Assembly (NCBI GenBank): GCA_021014325.1
Contig: CM037467.1
Coordinates: forward strand, 11,670,773-11,734,772
Direction: 5' to 3'
DNA from: Plazaster borealis
Lineage: Eukaryota; Echinodermata; Asteroidea; Forcipulatida; Labidiasteridae
Length of the DNA stretch: 64,000 bases
Both the position numbers and the translations under genes were made by a program. The notes beneath the pieces are model-generated. The model had not been told where the DNA came from. It saw only the letters and a list, made by a program, of their open reading frames with translations, and did no database searches. This document shows positions 26,392 to 38,449 of this stretch, in pieces (within the stretch, counting starts at the first letter, position 1; the number at the start of each line of letters is the position of its first letter).

Positions 26392-26536
26392 TAGGCTGTA
26401 TCCTAAATTGGCGGCTACAGCTACGGCTACGACTGTTACTAAGGGTGTTGCTAAGGACGTCCTATACTTCAACGCATGATGACGTGAAATTTAGCCGTAG
26501 CCGTAGCTGTAGCCGCCAATTCGAACACGGCCTTAA
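26392..26536. mobile_element. MITE with GGCGGCTACAGCTACGGC arms, copy 1
   Basis: Left arm ttggcggctacagctacggc, right arm gccgtagctgtagccgccaa, nearly perfect. Ends ggctgtatcc... and ...gaacacggcc. Copy 2 is at 50033-50208. Confidence 0.8.
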
Positions 26537-26765
26537 ATTGACAGCTACAAATAATATCACTGTCTAGACGACACTCTAACTAATGGCGTCATTAAATCGG
26601 GAGTACACAGTCTGAGTGACGTCGAAGTGTTTCTGGTTTGAACTAATTTGTTTGCGTGAAAGAGAGATCACTCGTGTGTAAATTTGTTAATATATTCGTG
26701 TTACGTTGTATTACCATTGAAGGATTAAGTTATCGTCCACGTTTTAAGGGCATATAGGCCTACGC

Positions 26766-27010
26766 TCGAAAAGAAAATCCGGGGTCAGAATTGACTCAGG
26801 TTCCAGATCCCAGGGGGCCAGACACATTTCTGGGTCAGGCTGACCCGGAACCTGGTTAAAAGATGGGATTTTAGCTCAGATTCTATGTCAGTTTGACTAA
26901 TTTCTGGGCCATTTTAACATAGATTGTGGGTCACATTGACCCAGAAATGGGTTTGGCCCCCTGGGACCCGAAACAGGGTCAATTCTGACATGGGAGTCTT
27001 TAGAGTGTAC
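26766..27010. mobile_element. TGACCC-rich MITE, copy 1 (intact ends)
   Basis: Ends aaaatccggggtcagaattg and gtcaattctgac...gtctttagagtgt are inverted. The interior repeats gggtca/tgaccc motifs (atttctgggtcaggctgacc). Further copies at 27014-27435, 31650-31802, 41040-41266, and a fragment at 56003-56047. Confidence 0.75.
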
Positions 27011-27013
27011 ATG

Positions 27014-27435
27014 CACTCTAAAAGAAAATCCGGGGTCAGAATTGGCCCGTATCCTGGTTCCGTGTGGCCTGACCTATGCATTAAAGGGATTGTATACGTT
27101 TGGTAATTGGAACCCACTGTTTGTTTCAATCATACAGTTGTAGATAATAATTAATATACCATAAAACTAACCTTAAAAAAAATTAACTCAAAAGGTGGTA
27201 GCGTTTTTGAGATATTGCCGAAAATCTGGAGCGGTTATGTCCACGCAGGAAGAATGATCTGCAATTGGAATACACTATCTGAGAAACGACCCTTTAAGTC
27301 CCGGAACATGTGTCAAAATGACCCCAAAATGGGTCAAAGTGACGCAGAATCTCAGTCAAAATTCAATTTTGTGACCGGTTTCCGGGTCAGCCTGACCCAG
27401 AAAGGGATCAGCCCCCCCCCCCGGGTTTACACATG
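27014..27435. mobile_element. TGACCC MITE, copy 2, disrupted by a TTAA-flanked element
   Basis: Starts ctctaaaagaaaatccgggg abutting copy 1. It is interrupted at 27081-27297 and resumes cccggaacatgtgtcaaaat. It ends in a C run and gggtttaca. Confidence 0.7.
27081..27297. mobile_element. TTAAAGGGATTGTATACG element, nested copy
   Basis: Begins ttaaagggattgtatacgtt and ends gagaaacgaccctttaa, so TTAA lies at both ends. Interior ggagcggttatgtccacgca and aatctgcaattggaata recurs at 54868-55745, 59495-59660 and 63441-63834. TTAA duplication would fit a piggyBac-type mechanism (inference). Confidence 0.7.
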
Positions 27436-29100
27436 ACGTACCAGTCCTTCGGAGAAATTAATGTTATCAGATTATACTCTGTCAAAGTTGGTATGTGAAG
27501 ACCCTACATCAGCATTGTTCATTTCAATTACCACCACTGAAATAAGCCCCAAAAGTATGAACATGCACACAAAATTCACTGACATAAACCATAACATAAT
27601 CATTGTCGTTGTTTTTACTGTGTAATCACCAATATCGGTGACATTTTCATGTTTTTGTTATTTTATGTATGGTTGTTACAAAATAAACAAAACAATTAAT
27701 GAAAAGGTGGGGGTACTCTTTCATAAACCTTTGATGCATTAGACATAAGGCAATCTGACGTAGTCTACGCATACCGTTGAACCATGGAGAATGAAACCTG
27801 CCTTTTCGTCGTGACGAGTATACACACACTTTATATAAAAACCTGACAATCAAAACAGCATTTCAAATTCCAGCATCGGTTATTATTAAGTTATACGTTC
27901 CGTGCGCTGAAACATCGACTCGTGTCCCCCCCCCCCCCCCACCGCGATGACGGACCAAACCATGCGTGCACGTCTTAAAACACTAGAGGAAGTATCGGCT
28001 ACACATTCACCCCGTCATCACAAAGCCGTTTGTGACGTCACAGCGGGTATACAAACAGTTGGCTGGTAACATCAGTGTTTACTTTTAATTAAAATGGGAG
28101 CGGGCTTGGTACAGCGTCTTGTGTATAAGGAATACACTTGCCCTGGAGGGCATTTTGCCAACCCGATCAAAATATTGATAACTCCGTATGCATGGCTCGG
28201 GGTTTTTTCCCATTCATGTCCGATTCACATGTCCGGGTCTTTTATTCCGGTCTGCCTGTAACTGCAACTCCGTTTGTTCAAGATTTACACTGATACAATA
28301 CGAAGGAAATTCGCCCAAGCGCTGCGAAATATTTCGTAATATCCCGTGCAGGATTGGGGACACACACACACACGCACGCAAAGCAAATTTGTTTTACTAC
28401 TAAAAGCAGGTTTTTTGTGTGTTTGGAAAGACTGCCCCAATAATGCTGATTGAAAAGTAACATAAGTGAAAACGATTGGGTGGAAAATGAATTTGTTAAA
28501 TCATTAAGAAGAAAAAAACCCGGCCGGAAGTAATTACAAAAAAAATGGGGTAATACAACAAAGGAGAGAGGTTAACTGCTGATTTTGAACAAGGAACCAA
28601 AGGTGAACAATATCACAATATATACATTCATGTAACATTAGTTCCCGATGTCATAAAATTCATCATCAGAACTTTGTTGCTTAACAGGAGTATTTGTAAA
28701 GCAAACTAATACCGGGGCACCAGTCGGGGCAATGTGAACAACATGGCATTTCAGGCTGGTGAGCCGTTTTTGCTAAGCGAGATTTGACTGTGGTAAACAG
28801 CTTTTGCCTTGTTCCCGTATGGCAAACTTGCAGAAAGTAATCCGTTAATTCCGACATCATGTATTTTGATTCATCGTTAATGCTTGCCGATATCAAAGTG
28901 CACCATCAGTCAAAACTCTTGACATCGTAACTGTCGGATAATTTCTTTCGAACGAGTGTCGTGTATTAGCAATTTCCCTTTATTTGATCATGATTTGAGC
29001 CACCCCTGAAGAATAATGAACTGACCCAAACATTAAAGTGATACAACATTGATTCGTCCGCGAAATCATCATTAAGTTGACAGTTTGATGCATGTGGCGT
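27436..29100. other. Intergenic sequence with GCTTAGCA MITE fragment
   Basis: C run at 27927-27941, an ACACAC stretch at 28361-28375, and a piece of the GCTTAGCA family at about 28680-28800 (gctaagcgagatttgac). No gene supported. Confidence 0.4.
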
Positions 29101-30428
29101 AAGACCCTTGTCCCCCTCTTAGCCTCGTTTGATTGCGTTCTTCGTGATGGGTTGTTAAAGTACTACACCTGTGACACACCTTATCGACGTAACGATCGAG
29201 CTCAAACACTTTCCTTGTCGAAGATGGCGGTATTTATTTTCAGAGTGTAATAATTTCCCATTATAACTGGGCTTTCACCGCAAACTGAACATGCTGTAAT
29301 AGCTCTTGCTTAATGGGTCACTAACTACGACATCACCACCACGCGTTGAATGACCTACATGTACTAATACCAACCCTGCGCTCGGGTAGCGATAATTTCC
29401 TTTGCATTATGTTAATGGAATGAGTCCACACAGCGTGTTGTCTGACTGCAGCTTCAGGTAGCCCCGTGGGAACAATCATCTACGGGGGTAAACACACCGG
29501 TGTTAATTCACCTGACAGCGCGCGTGTGGACGGGAGACACCACACCAGCCAGCACCCGCAGGGATAAAGACCGTTCGATGGTCCGTAGGGTACGGAGGTT
29601 TCGAAACACTCGTGCGTTCACCGGAATGGACTCGTGTTATTAAAACCCGCGTGCTTGTGCCTGGTGGTGAGATCACGACCTGGCTCATTGCGAAGTTCAA
29701 GAGCGGTGTATTTACACGGCTGTTATAGATTGGCGAAGGCCCCTGCTTTAAGTTGACGAGGAGTGCGACAGTCGATTCGTCTTCTGAAATACTGATGCGG
29801 CAGTTTTTCCTGCTGCTACAGTGATCGCCGGTTCCAAAGCCTGCAGAAAACTTGATCTGATATGTTGCTTTAGAATACTCCAATTTGTATCCAATGTTCA
29901 GGAATGGCTATCGTGCATGTCTCTATATCTATGCATCTCTAACTGATCAAATCAGCAAGTAAACTTGAACCAAACTGAAGGCGTTTTTTGTATTGCAAAA
30001 ACCAACTCCAACGTGAAGCGTTTTTGTGTTGTTAGATAATTTTTACTCTTAGGGCCTTTCGGTGATGATGGCGCACTCTTTTTGAATTCAAAACCAACAA
30101 AATCCGCCACAAATTGCAAATGCAGAGAGGTACCGACTGACCGTGTGGAGCCAGGTAATCAACATCAAGCGAATTGACTAACAGACTTGGGGGCAAATGG
30201 TCTGAAATTTAAAAAAAAGAAAAAGAAAGAATACCTGAAGTATTGCGTTGGAGGTCGACGGGCATCGCGTTGATTAACCACCCACTTGAAGCTTAGTGAC
30301 AAGACGGGCAATATAGATAGCTCTCTCTTCAAGGATTGTTCATTTTGCGTCTTCTTGGTCAACATCATCAGCCCGGAGTGAGAGGTTTTTCTTCGACGGT
30401 GCCTTTTCTACATAGTATTGCTGCAAAG
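29101..30428. promoter_or_regulatory. Repeat-poor block upstream of a possible first exon
   Basis: Little recognised repeat sequence, GC content above the local background, ending in gctgcaaagATG and a GTAAGT donor. A minus-strand open stretch at 29503-29883 has no recognisable family. Calling this a promoter plus 5' UTR is inference from position and composition. Confidence 0.25.
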
Positions 30429-30456
30429 ATGAACAGAAGTGCGAGTAGTGGCGATG
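30429..30456 (+). CDS. Possible first coding exon (MNRSASSGD)
   Basis: ATGAACAGAAGTGCGAGTAG begins an open stretch that runs into a perfect GTAAGTGA donor after 28 bases. The upstream context is gcaaagATG, with a purine at -3. The preceding kilobase (29100-30428) is largely non-repetitive and looks like a promoter plus 5' UTR. Too short to identify, and no downstream exon could be matched, so this is only a candidate. Confidence 0.25.
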
Positions 30457-31640
30457 GTAAGTGACAAACAATCTCTTTGGTTTGAAAGAACTAAACGTTT
30501 TGTGTGTTATATACCTGTTAGTTATCTGCTTTAATTAGAAATAACTAAACGATTCTTCAGTGTGTGCAATAGCTGCATCAGTTTAACCATTATCACTAAG
30601 TGTACAATGGTTAATCTCACGCCGGTGTAAAGGTAAAACTAAAAACATACACAAGTATTGTTTTCGACCATTTGGTACGTATTGGTTAAAGTAACTAAAC
30701 CGTTTGTGCGTTAAAATAACTAAACGATTACGTGATAATATTTGTTAGTACGGATGTATCTGCCTACGAAATAGTAACTAACCGTTTAGGTGTCTCTCAT
30801 AAGACGAGTCTCTCGATTAAAAACTGACTTTACTGACTAAACTAATTATTTATACTTCTTCAATATGTGTATAGTTTTTTTAAAGGAAGGTTTTGAGTAA
30901 GTCTTCAAAACAAGTTATTTAATATTTTAATTGCATAATCTAACCAAAACTATAGTAACTACACACAAAAAATGCAAGGCTCTGCTATAGTCAGTCTCTG
31001 ATATAGATTGTTTATATTGTATTCATTGTGTGGTTTTGTCTTTCTCAACGCTATGCAAGTGAATTAACCATCAGTTGGTGAGAGGGGGGCAACTCCACCC
31101 CCTTTTAGAATGATGAACGACCTTAATAATTTATTCTAAGGTATATTATATCGGGTTGGTCAAAAACAATGACTATATTTGCCTCTTGGAGTTTGATGGA
31201 GGAAACATATAGAAAGATGATATGCCTGTCCACACAGGATGTCTGTATATTAAAGGTAAACAGCCAGCCATGTGAGATGGGGGGGGGGTGGTATTTGCTC
31301 AACCCATCCTTGCCATGCACTTACACAATATTCAGAAGAGTATTAGTTTGCCTGGAAAAAAATTACGAGTATTAAATGAAAATGCATTTCTGCAAATAGA
31401 TGAAATTTGAAACTGGAGCGGTATGAGCCCCGGTTTCTCATGAAGTAATTTGGATTTGATTCAATTCAGGCCTGTTTGGAGTATATATTTTTTTTACGGG
31501 AGGAATACCGGTTACTTGGAGCGTTCGCGGCACCTGAAGGGAACATCAGCGGAGTGGAGTGTTTTAATTTGCCTTTTTTATTTATTTAGGTTAATTATTG
31601 GTGTTGAATAACACATCTGAATGTTGTGGTTTTTACATTA
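30457..31640. other. Unassigned; AACTAAACG motif recurs
   Basis: gaactaaacgttttgtgtgt, aataactaaacgattcttca, taactaaaccgtttgtgcgt, aataactaaacgattacgtg and tagtaactaaccgtttaggt recur between 30487 and 30795. This is a loose degenerate repeat. No gene seen. Confidence 0.4.
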
Positions 31641-31649
31641 TACGCATGA

Positions 31650-31802
31650 AGAGTGCCGGACCAGATCCGGTTCCGGGTCCCGGGGGTTCATTATGACCCG
31701 GAATCTGTGTCAAAATGACCCAGAAATGTGTCAAACTGATGTATAATTAAAATACGATTCTTTTGAAACCAGCTTCTGGGTCAACCTGACCCAGTTTTTA
31801 GA
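31650..31802. mobile_element. TGACCC MITE, partial copy
   Basis: gatccggttccgggtccc, aatctgtgtcaaaatgaccc, ttctgggtcaacctgaccca. The left half is present and the right terminus is missing. Confidence 0.65.
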
Positions 31803-32104
31803 GACGGTATACAATATTATGTAAACCCGAATTTTACTTTGTAGGGATTCAATAGCTCTGCTTGTTCCTATCTCATAAAAACACAAGAACACAACAACGA
31901 TCAGAAGTTTAGATTAATTATATGGCTGCAAATTCAAGCTTAAAACCGAAGTGTTATGGAAAAGCTCTGTTCAAGTCTGACAGCTTACTTTTTGTAATGA
32001 AGATTTAACCAGATAACACTGACTTATTTTGTTTAATTGTACAATCATAACAAATACACGTACAGAACAACATTCCGACAAATTGGACAACAACGTTGAC
32101 ATCA

Positions 32105-32188
32105 ATTCAACAACATATACAACAGCAACACTGAGCAGCAGGAGCATAGGCGGCACTAGCAAAACATGAACAGCAATAACAACAGCAT

Positions 32189-32262
<74 letters not shown>

Positions 32263-32269
32263 ACATCAA

Positions 32270-32341
<72 letters not shown>

Positions 32342-32389
32342 TAGCATTAGCAGCAGCACCAGCAAAAGCATCACCATCAGCATCAGCAT

Positions 32390-32430
<41 letters not shown>

Positions 32431-32455
32431 ACATCAACAGCAGCAGCAGCAGCAA

Positions 32456-32493
<38 letters not shown>

Positions 32494-32790
32494 TTAGCAG
32501 CAGCACCAGCAAAAGCATCAGCATCAGCATCAGCATCAGCAACAGCATCAGCAACAGCAACAGCAACAGCGACGGCATCAATTGCAGCACGGCAACAGCA
32601 GCAGCAGCAGCAGCAAAACAGCAGCAAATAACAACATCTGGAACAGTAAATAACATGAATAGCAACAGCAATACTGAGCAGAAGCAGTAGGCAGCACAAG
32701 CAAAACAGCAGCAGCAGCAACACCAATGACAACAACAACAACAACAACGAAAACAGCAACAAAACAAACATCAACAGCAACCATTACGTG
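32105..32790. repeat. Compound CAG/CAA/CAT trinucleotide tract
   Basis: Nearly 700 bases of cagcaacagcaa, cagcagcag and catcagcatcag. It creates overlapping open frames of 174-269 codons on both strands (Ser-Asn, poly-Leu or poly-Ala/Val) that are artefacts of the repeat. A block of about 180 bases is duplicated within it (agcagcaccagcaaaagcat at about 32351 and 32500). Confidence 0.9.
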
Positions 32791-32799
32791 CACTCCCAT

Positions 32800-33140
32800 T
32801 CCCTTTACACTTTATGGTTTTTCAGTGTAAGTCACCGAATAAATTGTTCATAATACTGTAATGGTCGCAGCTGTGTGGACTGACCGTTAGCATCCGATAA
32901 CTTCATTAGATGTGTACTCTTCTGACACAAACACAGTTACATGTTGTGTCAAGTGGGATTGAAAAACTGACCTTGCGCACCTGGCTTTTTAATATTTTTA
33001 ATGTTTTGTTTTTGTTTTTCGAAGTACAGTTTCTTACTTGATATCACTCTTGTTATTATTACAAGATAAAACTATCGATTTATTAAGCCCTTGTAGTCTA
33101 TGGATTTTGTTGTTTTGTTTTTAATTTTTTAAAGATAGGA
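32800..33140. other. Unassigned sequence
   Basis: Moderately AT-rich, with nothing recognised. Confidence 0.35.
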
Positions 33141-33270
33141 GAAGCTATAAGCATACCATTTTTGGGCAAAGTTATCTGCTCAGCAAAACCATGCGGGGAA
33201 CCAGTCGTGACCAATACAAATGACATGGGTATTTTGGCTGGTGGCATGGTTGGTTTTGCTAAGCGACCTT
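33141..33270. mobile_element. GCTTAGCA MITE fragment
   Basis: ctgctcagcaaaaccatgcg, gaaccagtcgtgaccaatac, ggctggtggcatggttggtt, ttgctaagcgacc. Same motif order as 10930-11133. Confidence 0.5.
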
Positions 33271-33620
33271 TTTTTATGTTGAGCCGCAAACTCTGTCACA
33301 GACTGCATACACAGGCAATTAAGAGAAATAAGATTACTGTCTCAAATTTAAAAAACATCTCAGAATCTTCCGTTTCATCGAATCTCATTTCCTTTTCTAG
33401 TAGACGTTTAACATCCTGGCCACCATCTTGTGTGTTATTTTTCCTGTAGCCATGCAATGATGGATAAAGGGGTCCCAAGTATACCACAAAGGTATCATAC
33501 TATTTTTTTCCCCAAGCCTCATTATGGCAACATTGATTTGAATAAGAGGCCAAAATGGCCGAACCACTGTAAAAAAAAATACCGGTTGGTCTCAACATAC
33601 TTTACAGGTTCGATAAAAAG

Positions 33621-33973
33621 GTAATAGCGTTATACGTTGTGCCTCTACGAATTATCCAACACGACGAACTACAATTTCGAGAAAATGTAGGTCACGTACA
33701 AAGCAATTTGTAGATGGATCGCCTGTGTGTGACCGGAGGTTACCGCGAGTAAGACATGGATCGAGATGTACTTGTACTTCTCAAGATGCGGGCTTGAAAA
33801 CTCCTCCATGGCAAATAGCTTTTAAGTTATGTCCTTTTTTTAAGATCAAGTTGTGGCCTACACCACAGTTTAACAGCGTCGACTTGTGCTCGGGTCCGAT
33901 TATAGACGGTGAACTCGACACTTTCGTGTGGAAATATGTTGTCAAAGATTCAGTCGATTGTCTTGAAACCTAA
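33621..33973 (+). CDS. Unassigned open reading frame, about 117 residues
   Basis: Open between a TAA just before 33621 and a TAA at 33971. It contains Cys-bearing stretches (SPVCDRRL, SRCTCTSQD, VDLCSG) and ends VKDSVDCLET. No repeat or microsatellite explains it and I recognise no family. It lacks a clear ATG with good context. A chance ORF is quite possible. Confidence 0.15.
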
Positions 33974-35808
33974 CTCGTGGAAAGATATTGAAAGGCTGAG
34001 CCTAATCGATGATGGGACAGACACTGAGAGGGAACTTTCGTCTTAAAGAGGAGACCCATTTGAATGGCTTTCGGAAGCCTAAAGAGTAAATTATCCCAGC
34101 CCGTCCAGTGGTCTTATGTTGTTGTTTTTTGCTTCACATAATCTAACGATTTCCAATTTTGGAAAAATCACTTTCGTTTTTGTTCGTTTATGGATACATA
34201 TTTTTCTGTTACCAAAATAAACTTAATAAATATAATACTCAATAAAATTTTGAAAATAAGATAAATCAGAATGTGATTATAATTTGGGAAGGCCAAAGAC
34301 ATCTCTGCATATGACTACGGTCATGTAGTTTGTATTTGTTGTCTAATCATACCTCTGCAATACAAAATAGAAATCTCTAACAATCCCTCCGCACACAATA
34401 ATATTTTCTTGGGTGAACAAAAGAAAGAAAAGCACATGGACTGTGTGGTGGCGGACTCTTTAATCCCATTACAACTCTCTGGTATGTAGTTTTATTGAAA
34501 CGAGAACACTGTAAAATATTGATTGCAATGTAAACCTACGCGGCTTAAATAATGCTTGCCCCGGGCGCACATTTTTGTCGTTTTGTTCGATGAAGAATAT
34601 AATCCAATGAACCTCTCTATGGTTTAACATACAGGGAACAAACCATTAAAGGATTCGTTGTGTCTTTTCTTCTTCTTCTTCTTCTCTGTCCTTCTTTTTT
34701 TCCAAAATGGATTCATGTGAGATGTATCTTCTGTTAGTTAGGCCACATACAAAAAAAACATTGTTGATCGTGCCCGCCCGACCCTACGAAACCCCCGACC
34801 CCATTTATTTTGCTTATTATTTTTTAAAAAAATCATAAAAAACGGTCTTTTTAATGATCTTTTCGGTCAAATTTGGCTCCCAGATTTGTTCAGCTTATAT
34901 TTTTTCGAAATCGATATAGGTTGGAAATACGTGTTTGAAGAAAGGTTATTTATGTTGGCAAAAAACAAGAACAATTCTTCAAATATTTACTTAGGCTACA
35001 CTGCGTTTTAAATTTTCTTTTAAATGTTTAAAGAAAATGTCATGAGTTAAAAGGGTTTAACAATTAAAAACATCAAAATTACACAAACCCTCAGCTTAAT
35101 AGTAATTGTGATGATTTCTTTATTCTTTATTTCATATTTTCTTTTCTTCCATTATTATTTTTATTTTCTTTCTTTCATTTATTTGTTTCTTGTTTTTGTT
35201 TGTTTGTATTTTATTTTCTTCCATTTTTTATGTTTTTTTTTAATTTGTCTTGTTTTCTTGTTGTTTATTTATTTATTCATAATTTTTGTTACTGTAGTGA
35301 ACTTCAAAATTTACCCTTATGGTATGTAAGGAAGATAAACTGAACCCCCAAAATATTTAGAATTTACCCGGTAAGTTTTCCCTGTGTATGTGATAAAGAA
35401 GGGAACTATACTTAACTATACATTTAGAGTCATTTGTATATAGATACATATTTTTTTTGAACGATTGTTAATATTGTATATTGCTTTGAAAACAATATAG
35501 AGGGAGATCAAAAATATAGTTAATTTAAAATTTCCAATACAGCCATATTTAAATCAGCTTAATAAAAATAGTCAGGAATTAAAAATGGTGAGCACGAAAA
35601 CATAATGAAGAAAAATATAAAAATGATAATGAACAACCAAGCAATATCGTTCACGGTGAATACTGAACAATATTTCTCGGATGTTTATTTCATATCGCCC
35701 ATGGCTTGGATCCAGATGTTAGTGGTTTTCCCCCGACCATGGTTAGTTTAGAGGAAATGAATAATTCAACAACGCTGTTGCAGATTTGTTACGCACTGCT
35801 GCAGTATA
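33974..35808. other. AT-rich intergenic or intronic stretch
   Basis: TTC tract at 34668-34685 and a T-rich stretch at 35110-35300 with low complexity. No gene or recognised element. Confidence 0.4.
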
Positions 35809-36165
35809 CTTAAAGGCACTGAACACGTTTGGTAATTGTCAAAGAACAGTGTTCTCACTTGGTGTATCCCAACATATGCATAAAATAACAAGCCTGTGAA
35901 AATGTGGGCTCAATTGGTCATCGAAGTTGCAAGAAAATGATGAAAGAAAAACACCCTTGTTGTACAAATTTGTGTGCTTTCAGATAGAAATAAAAGGCTT
36001 CTTGCAAGAAGTCTTTTATTATTTTAGTGAGAAATTACCTCTTTCTCAAAAACTACGTTACTTCAGAGGGAGTCGTTTCTCACAATGTTTTATACTGTCA
36101 ACAGCTCTCCGTTGCTCGTTACCAAGTAAGTTTTTATGCTTTTTATGCTGATTACAACGTTACGG
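35809..36165. mobile_element. TTAAAGGCACTGAACACG element
   Basis: ttaaaggcactgaacacgtt, tggtaattgtcaaagaacag, ggtgtatcccaacatatgca, ctacgttacttcagagggag, tcgttaccaagtaag. It shares its start logic (TTAAAGG...TTTGGTAATT) with 27081 and has a second relative at 57062-57420. The right end is degraded. Confidence 0.6.
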
Positions 36166-36659
36166 GACAACCTTAAAATTACTAAATAATATTACTTAAT
36201 AAATATCCCAAAATAAACAAACAGATAAAGAAATAGATAAATTCGTATCACCGTATTTTCGTATTAGTGGATGGGGTGTTGGTTTTTTTGTAGAAGCTAT
36301 CGTAATATTGAACTGAGAAAACTTGTTTCATCATGAACAAGGTAAGCTTTTTCAGAAAAGGTTGGACACTAACTGGGTGTTCGGCTAACAGCCAAAAACC
36401 TCTTGTTTCTTGTTTTTTTTTCTTTTTCATGTAATTTTTGTGAGTTTATTTCGTGAAGTTGAAATGTGTTCTCTTAGGGCTTTCTTTTTTACGTGGTAAT
36501 TTTACGCTGAATTGTATATTATATGTATTTTTCTTTTATTTTTCTTGAGTGGAGTTATACGACTCCGTTTATTCAATATTATATGTATTTATTTATTTAT
36601 TTATTTTGTTATTAATTGCAGTATTTATTGTAGACATTGATGAATCTGGAATTGATATT

Positions 36660-36746
36660 ATAATTACCGTCGTTGAATTTGCTTTTGTTATGTTTGTTGA
36701 GTTTGCTGTTGTTATTGTTGTTGAGTTTACTATTGTTATTGTTGCT

Positions 36747-36782
<36 letters not shown>

Positions 36783-36890
36783 GATTTTGCTGTTGTTCTT
36801 GTTGTTGTTGAGTTCTGTTGTTTTTATTGTTGGGTTTGCTGTTGATATTTTGTTGAGTTTGCTGTTGTTATTGTTATTGAGTAAACATAG
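36660..36890. repeat. TTG/TTA trinucleotide tract
   Basis: gttgttgttgttgttgttg and related ttgttattgttg units. The open frames here on both strands (Leu/Val-rich and Asn-rich) are repeat artefacts. Confidence 0.9.
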
Positions 36891-38200
36891 TAGTATAACT
36901 CCATACCAAATCAAAATAATAAATAAATTATTAATTTTCAAGTACATTTGTACCTACCGGTATTTGATGACATTTTCCCCTTTGTAATTATTTGTTGTTG
37001 TAGTTTCGTATCAGTGTAATGTTTGATTGTTGTTGAAGTTATCGAAACAAACCAACAAACCAACTCCAACAATTATCATTGTAACAGGAATGTGTGATGG
37101 GGATTGCCGAAGCCAAACATGACGCAAGCAATAATTTCCGATGTCGAAAATATATCATTCCCCAAATAAAAAATTAATAGATCAAAATCAATTATTAAAA
37201 AAACCTAATAATAAAATAACAAAACAAAACTCAAACAATTATCATTAAAATAAAACTAGAACTTTGACATTTTACCAATGTTGTCCGCGTTCTTTAAAAA
37301 AAAAAAACCACTCAAAATAAGTTAACTGCAAATTGTTTTTCAAGTGTTTTTCCCTTTAATACCATAACAGGTAACTATTGGAATAAGTATACTGTATGTA
37401 CCTTTTGAAGTTAATAACAAACAAAAAAGGTCGCTGTGCAATCAAAGTTGATCACGCTTCACCAAGTTGGCCCGGTGCCACGCAGTACAGCAGTTACTGT
37501 CCCGTCCTTTTCAAACAAGTGCAACAACCATCAGCCAAGTAAACACATTTCCCATTTTTATCACCCCCTTTATTACACATTTCACTTCAATGAAAACAAC
37601 AAAAAAGTCGTGTATTCAACGAGAGTGTGTCAGCATCGTCCAAACATCTTTTGTTAGGACGCGTCAAACTGGAGAGTGTGCCCCACACGATAACCTTTAT
37701 GAGTCCCTCAGACCACTTCCGAGTGTTATGATAGAGTATTGTGCTCACAAATTCCCAGCCTGTAACAACTTTTTTTTCTTTTCAACTTTCAATGAAAAGG
37801 GAGTTCTCTGCCTTCGGGATAAAGTTAAGTCCTCTTCCCCCCCCCCCTGAATTTCCAGTCAGAATTGGTTGTTTAGATAAAGAGTATGGTCCATTTAGTC
37901 GTGGTGGTTTTTGTTTTACACAGGACCTCTATATAGGATTGTTTCTATGCACTCCCAAAGTGGATCCCCTGAGGGGACGCTACGGATCGTGGTGGTGCAT
38001 AAACTTCTCGTCTTCTTGAAGATCAGGACGAGGGCGGAGGATGAAGACACTGCCCTGTCCATTAAGAGGGAAATGTGCCTTCTGGATTTTGCTCCGGGCC
38101 GGAAGGTGTAGATGAGAGGTTTCTCACCTGATATATAGAAGTATGTTATAACTTGGTATGAATGTCTTGCTGATGGGAAAAAGAATGTTTGTTTGAAAAG
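36891..38200. other. Unassigned sequence
   Basis: Several short open stretches at 37440-38110 overlap in different frames, with no splice logic or recognisable family. C run at 37840-37849. No element recognised. Confidence 0.35.
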
Positions 38201-38435
38201 AATTTGTCGACTTTTTCACAATCTGGTGATTGGTCACGCAATCTGTCGACTTTTTCACACCCTGACGATCAGTTACGCAATTTGTCGACGTTTCCACAAT
38301 TTGTCGATTGATTATACAACCTGTAGACTTGTTCACATTCTGTCGATTGGTTACGCAATCTGTCGACCTTTTTCACAATTGGTTGATTGGATGCGCAATC
38401 TGTCGACCTTTTTGCAATATGTCGTTTGGTTACAC
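38201..38435 (+). repeat. 39-bp minisatellite, six units
   Basis: Units begin aatctgtcgacttttt and end gattggttacgc. Lengths are 39, 39, 39, 39, 40 and 39 bases, after which a partial unit (aatctgttctag) follows. Because 39 is a multiple of three, both strands stay open, explaining the spurious Cys/Arg-rich and Lys/Ser/Thr-rich frames. Confidence 0.9.
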
Positions 38436-38449
38436 AATCTGTTCTAGAA

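Noticed and set aside
29503..29883. 126-residue open frame on the minus strand
   Set aside because: No recognisable family and no splice or promoter support on that strand; likely a by-product of higher local GC.
32156..32780. Open frames of 174-269 codons giving poly-Leu, poly-Ala/Val and Ser-Asn proteins
   Set aside because: All derive from CAG/CAA/CAT trinucleotide repeats, which keep every frame open on both strands.
36549..36987. Open frames around 36.6-36.9 kb, hydrophobic on + and Asn-rich on -
   Set aside because: Products of the TTG/TTA tract; no start context, splice logic or domain.
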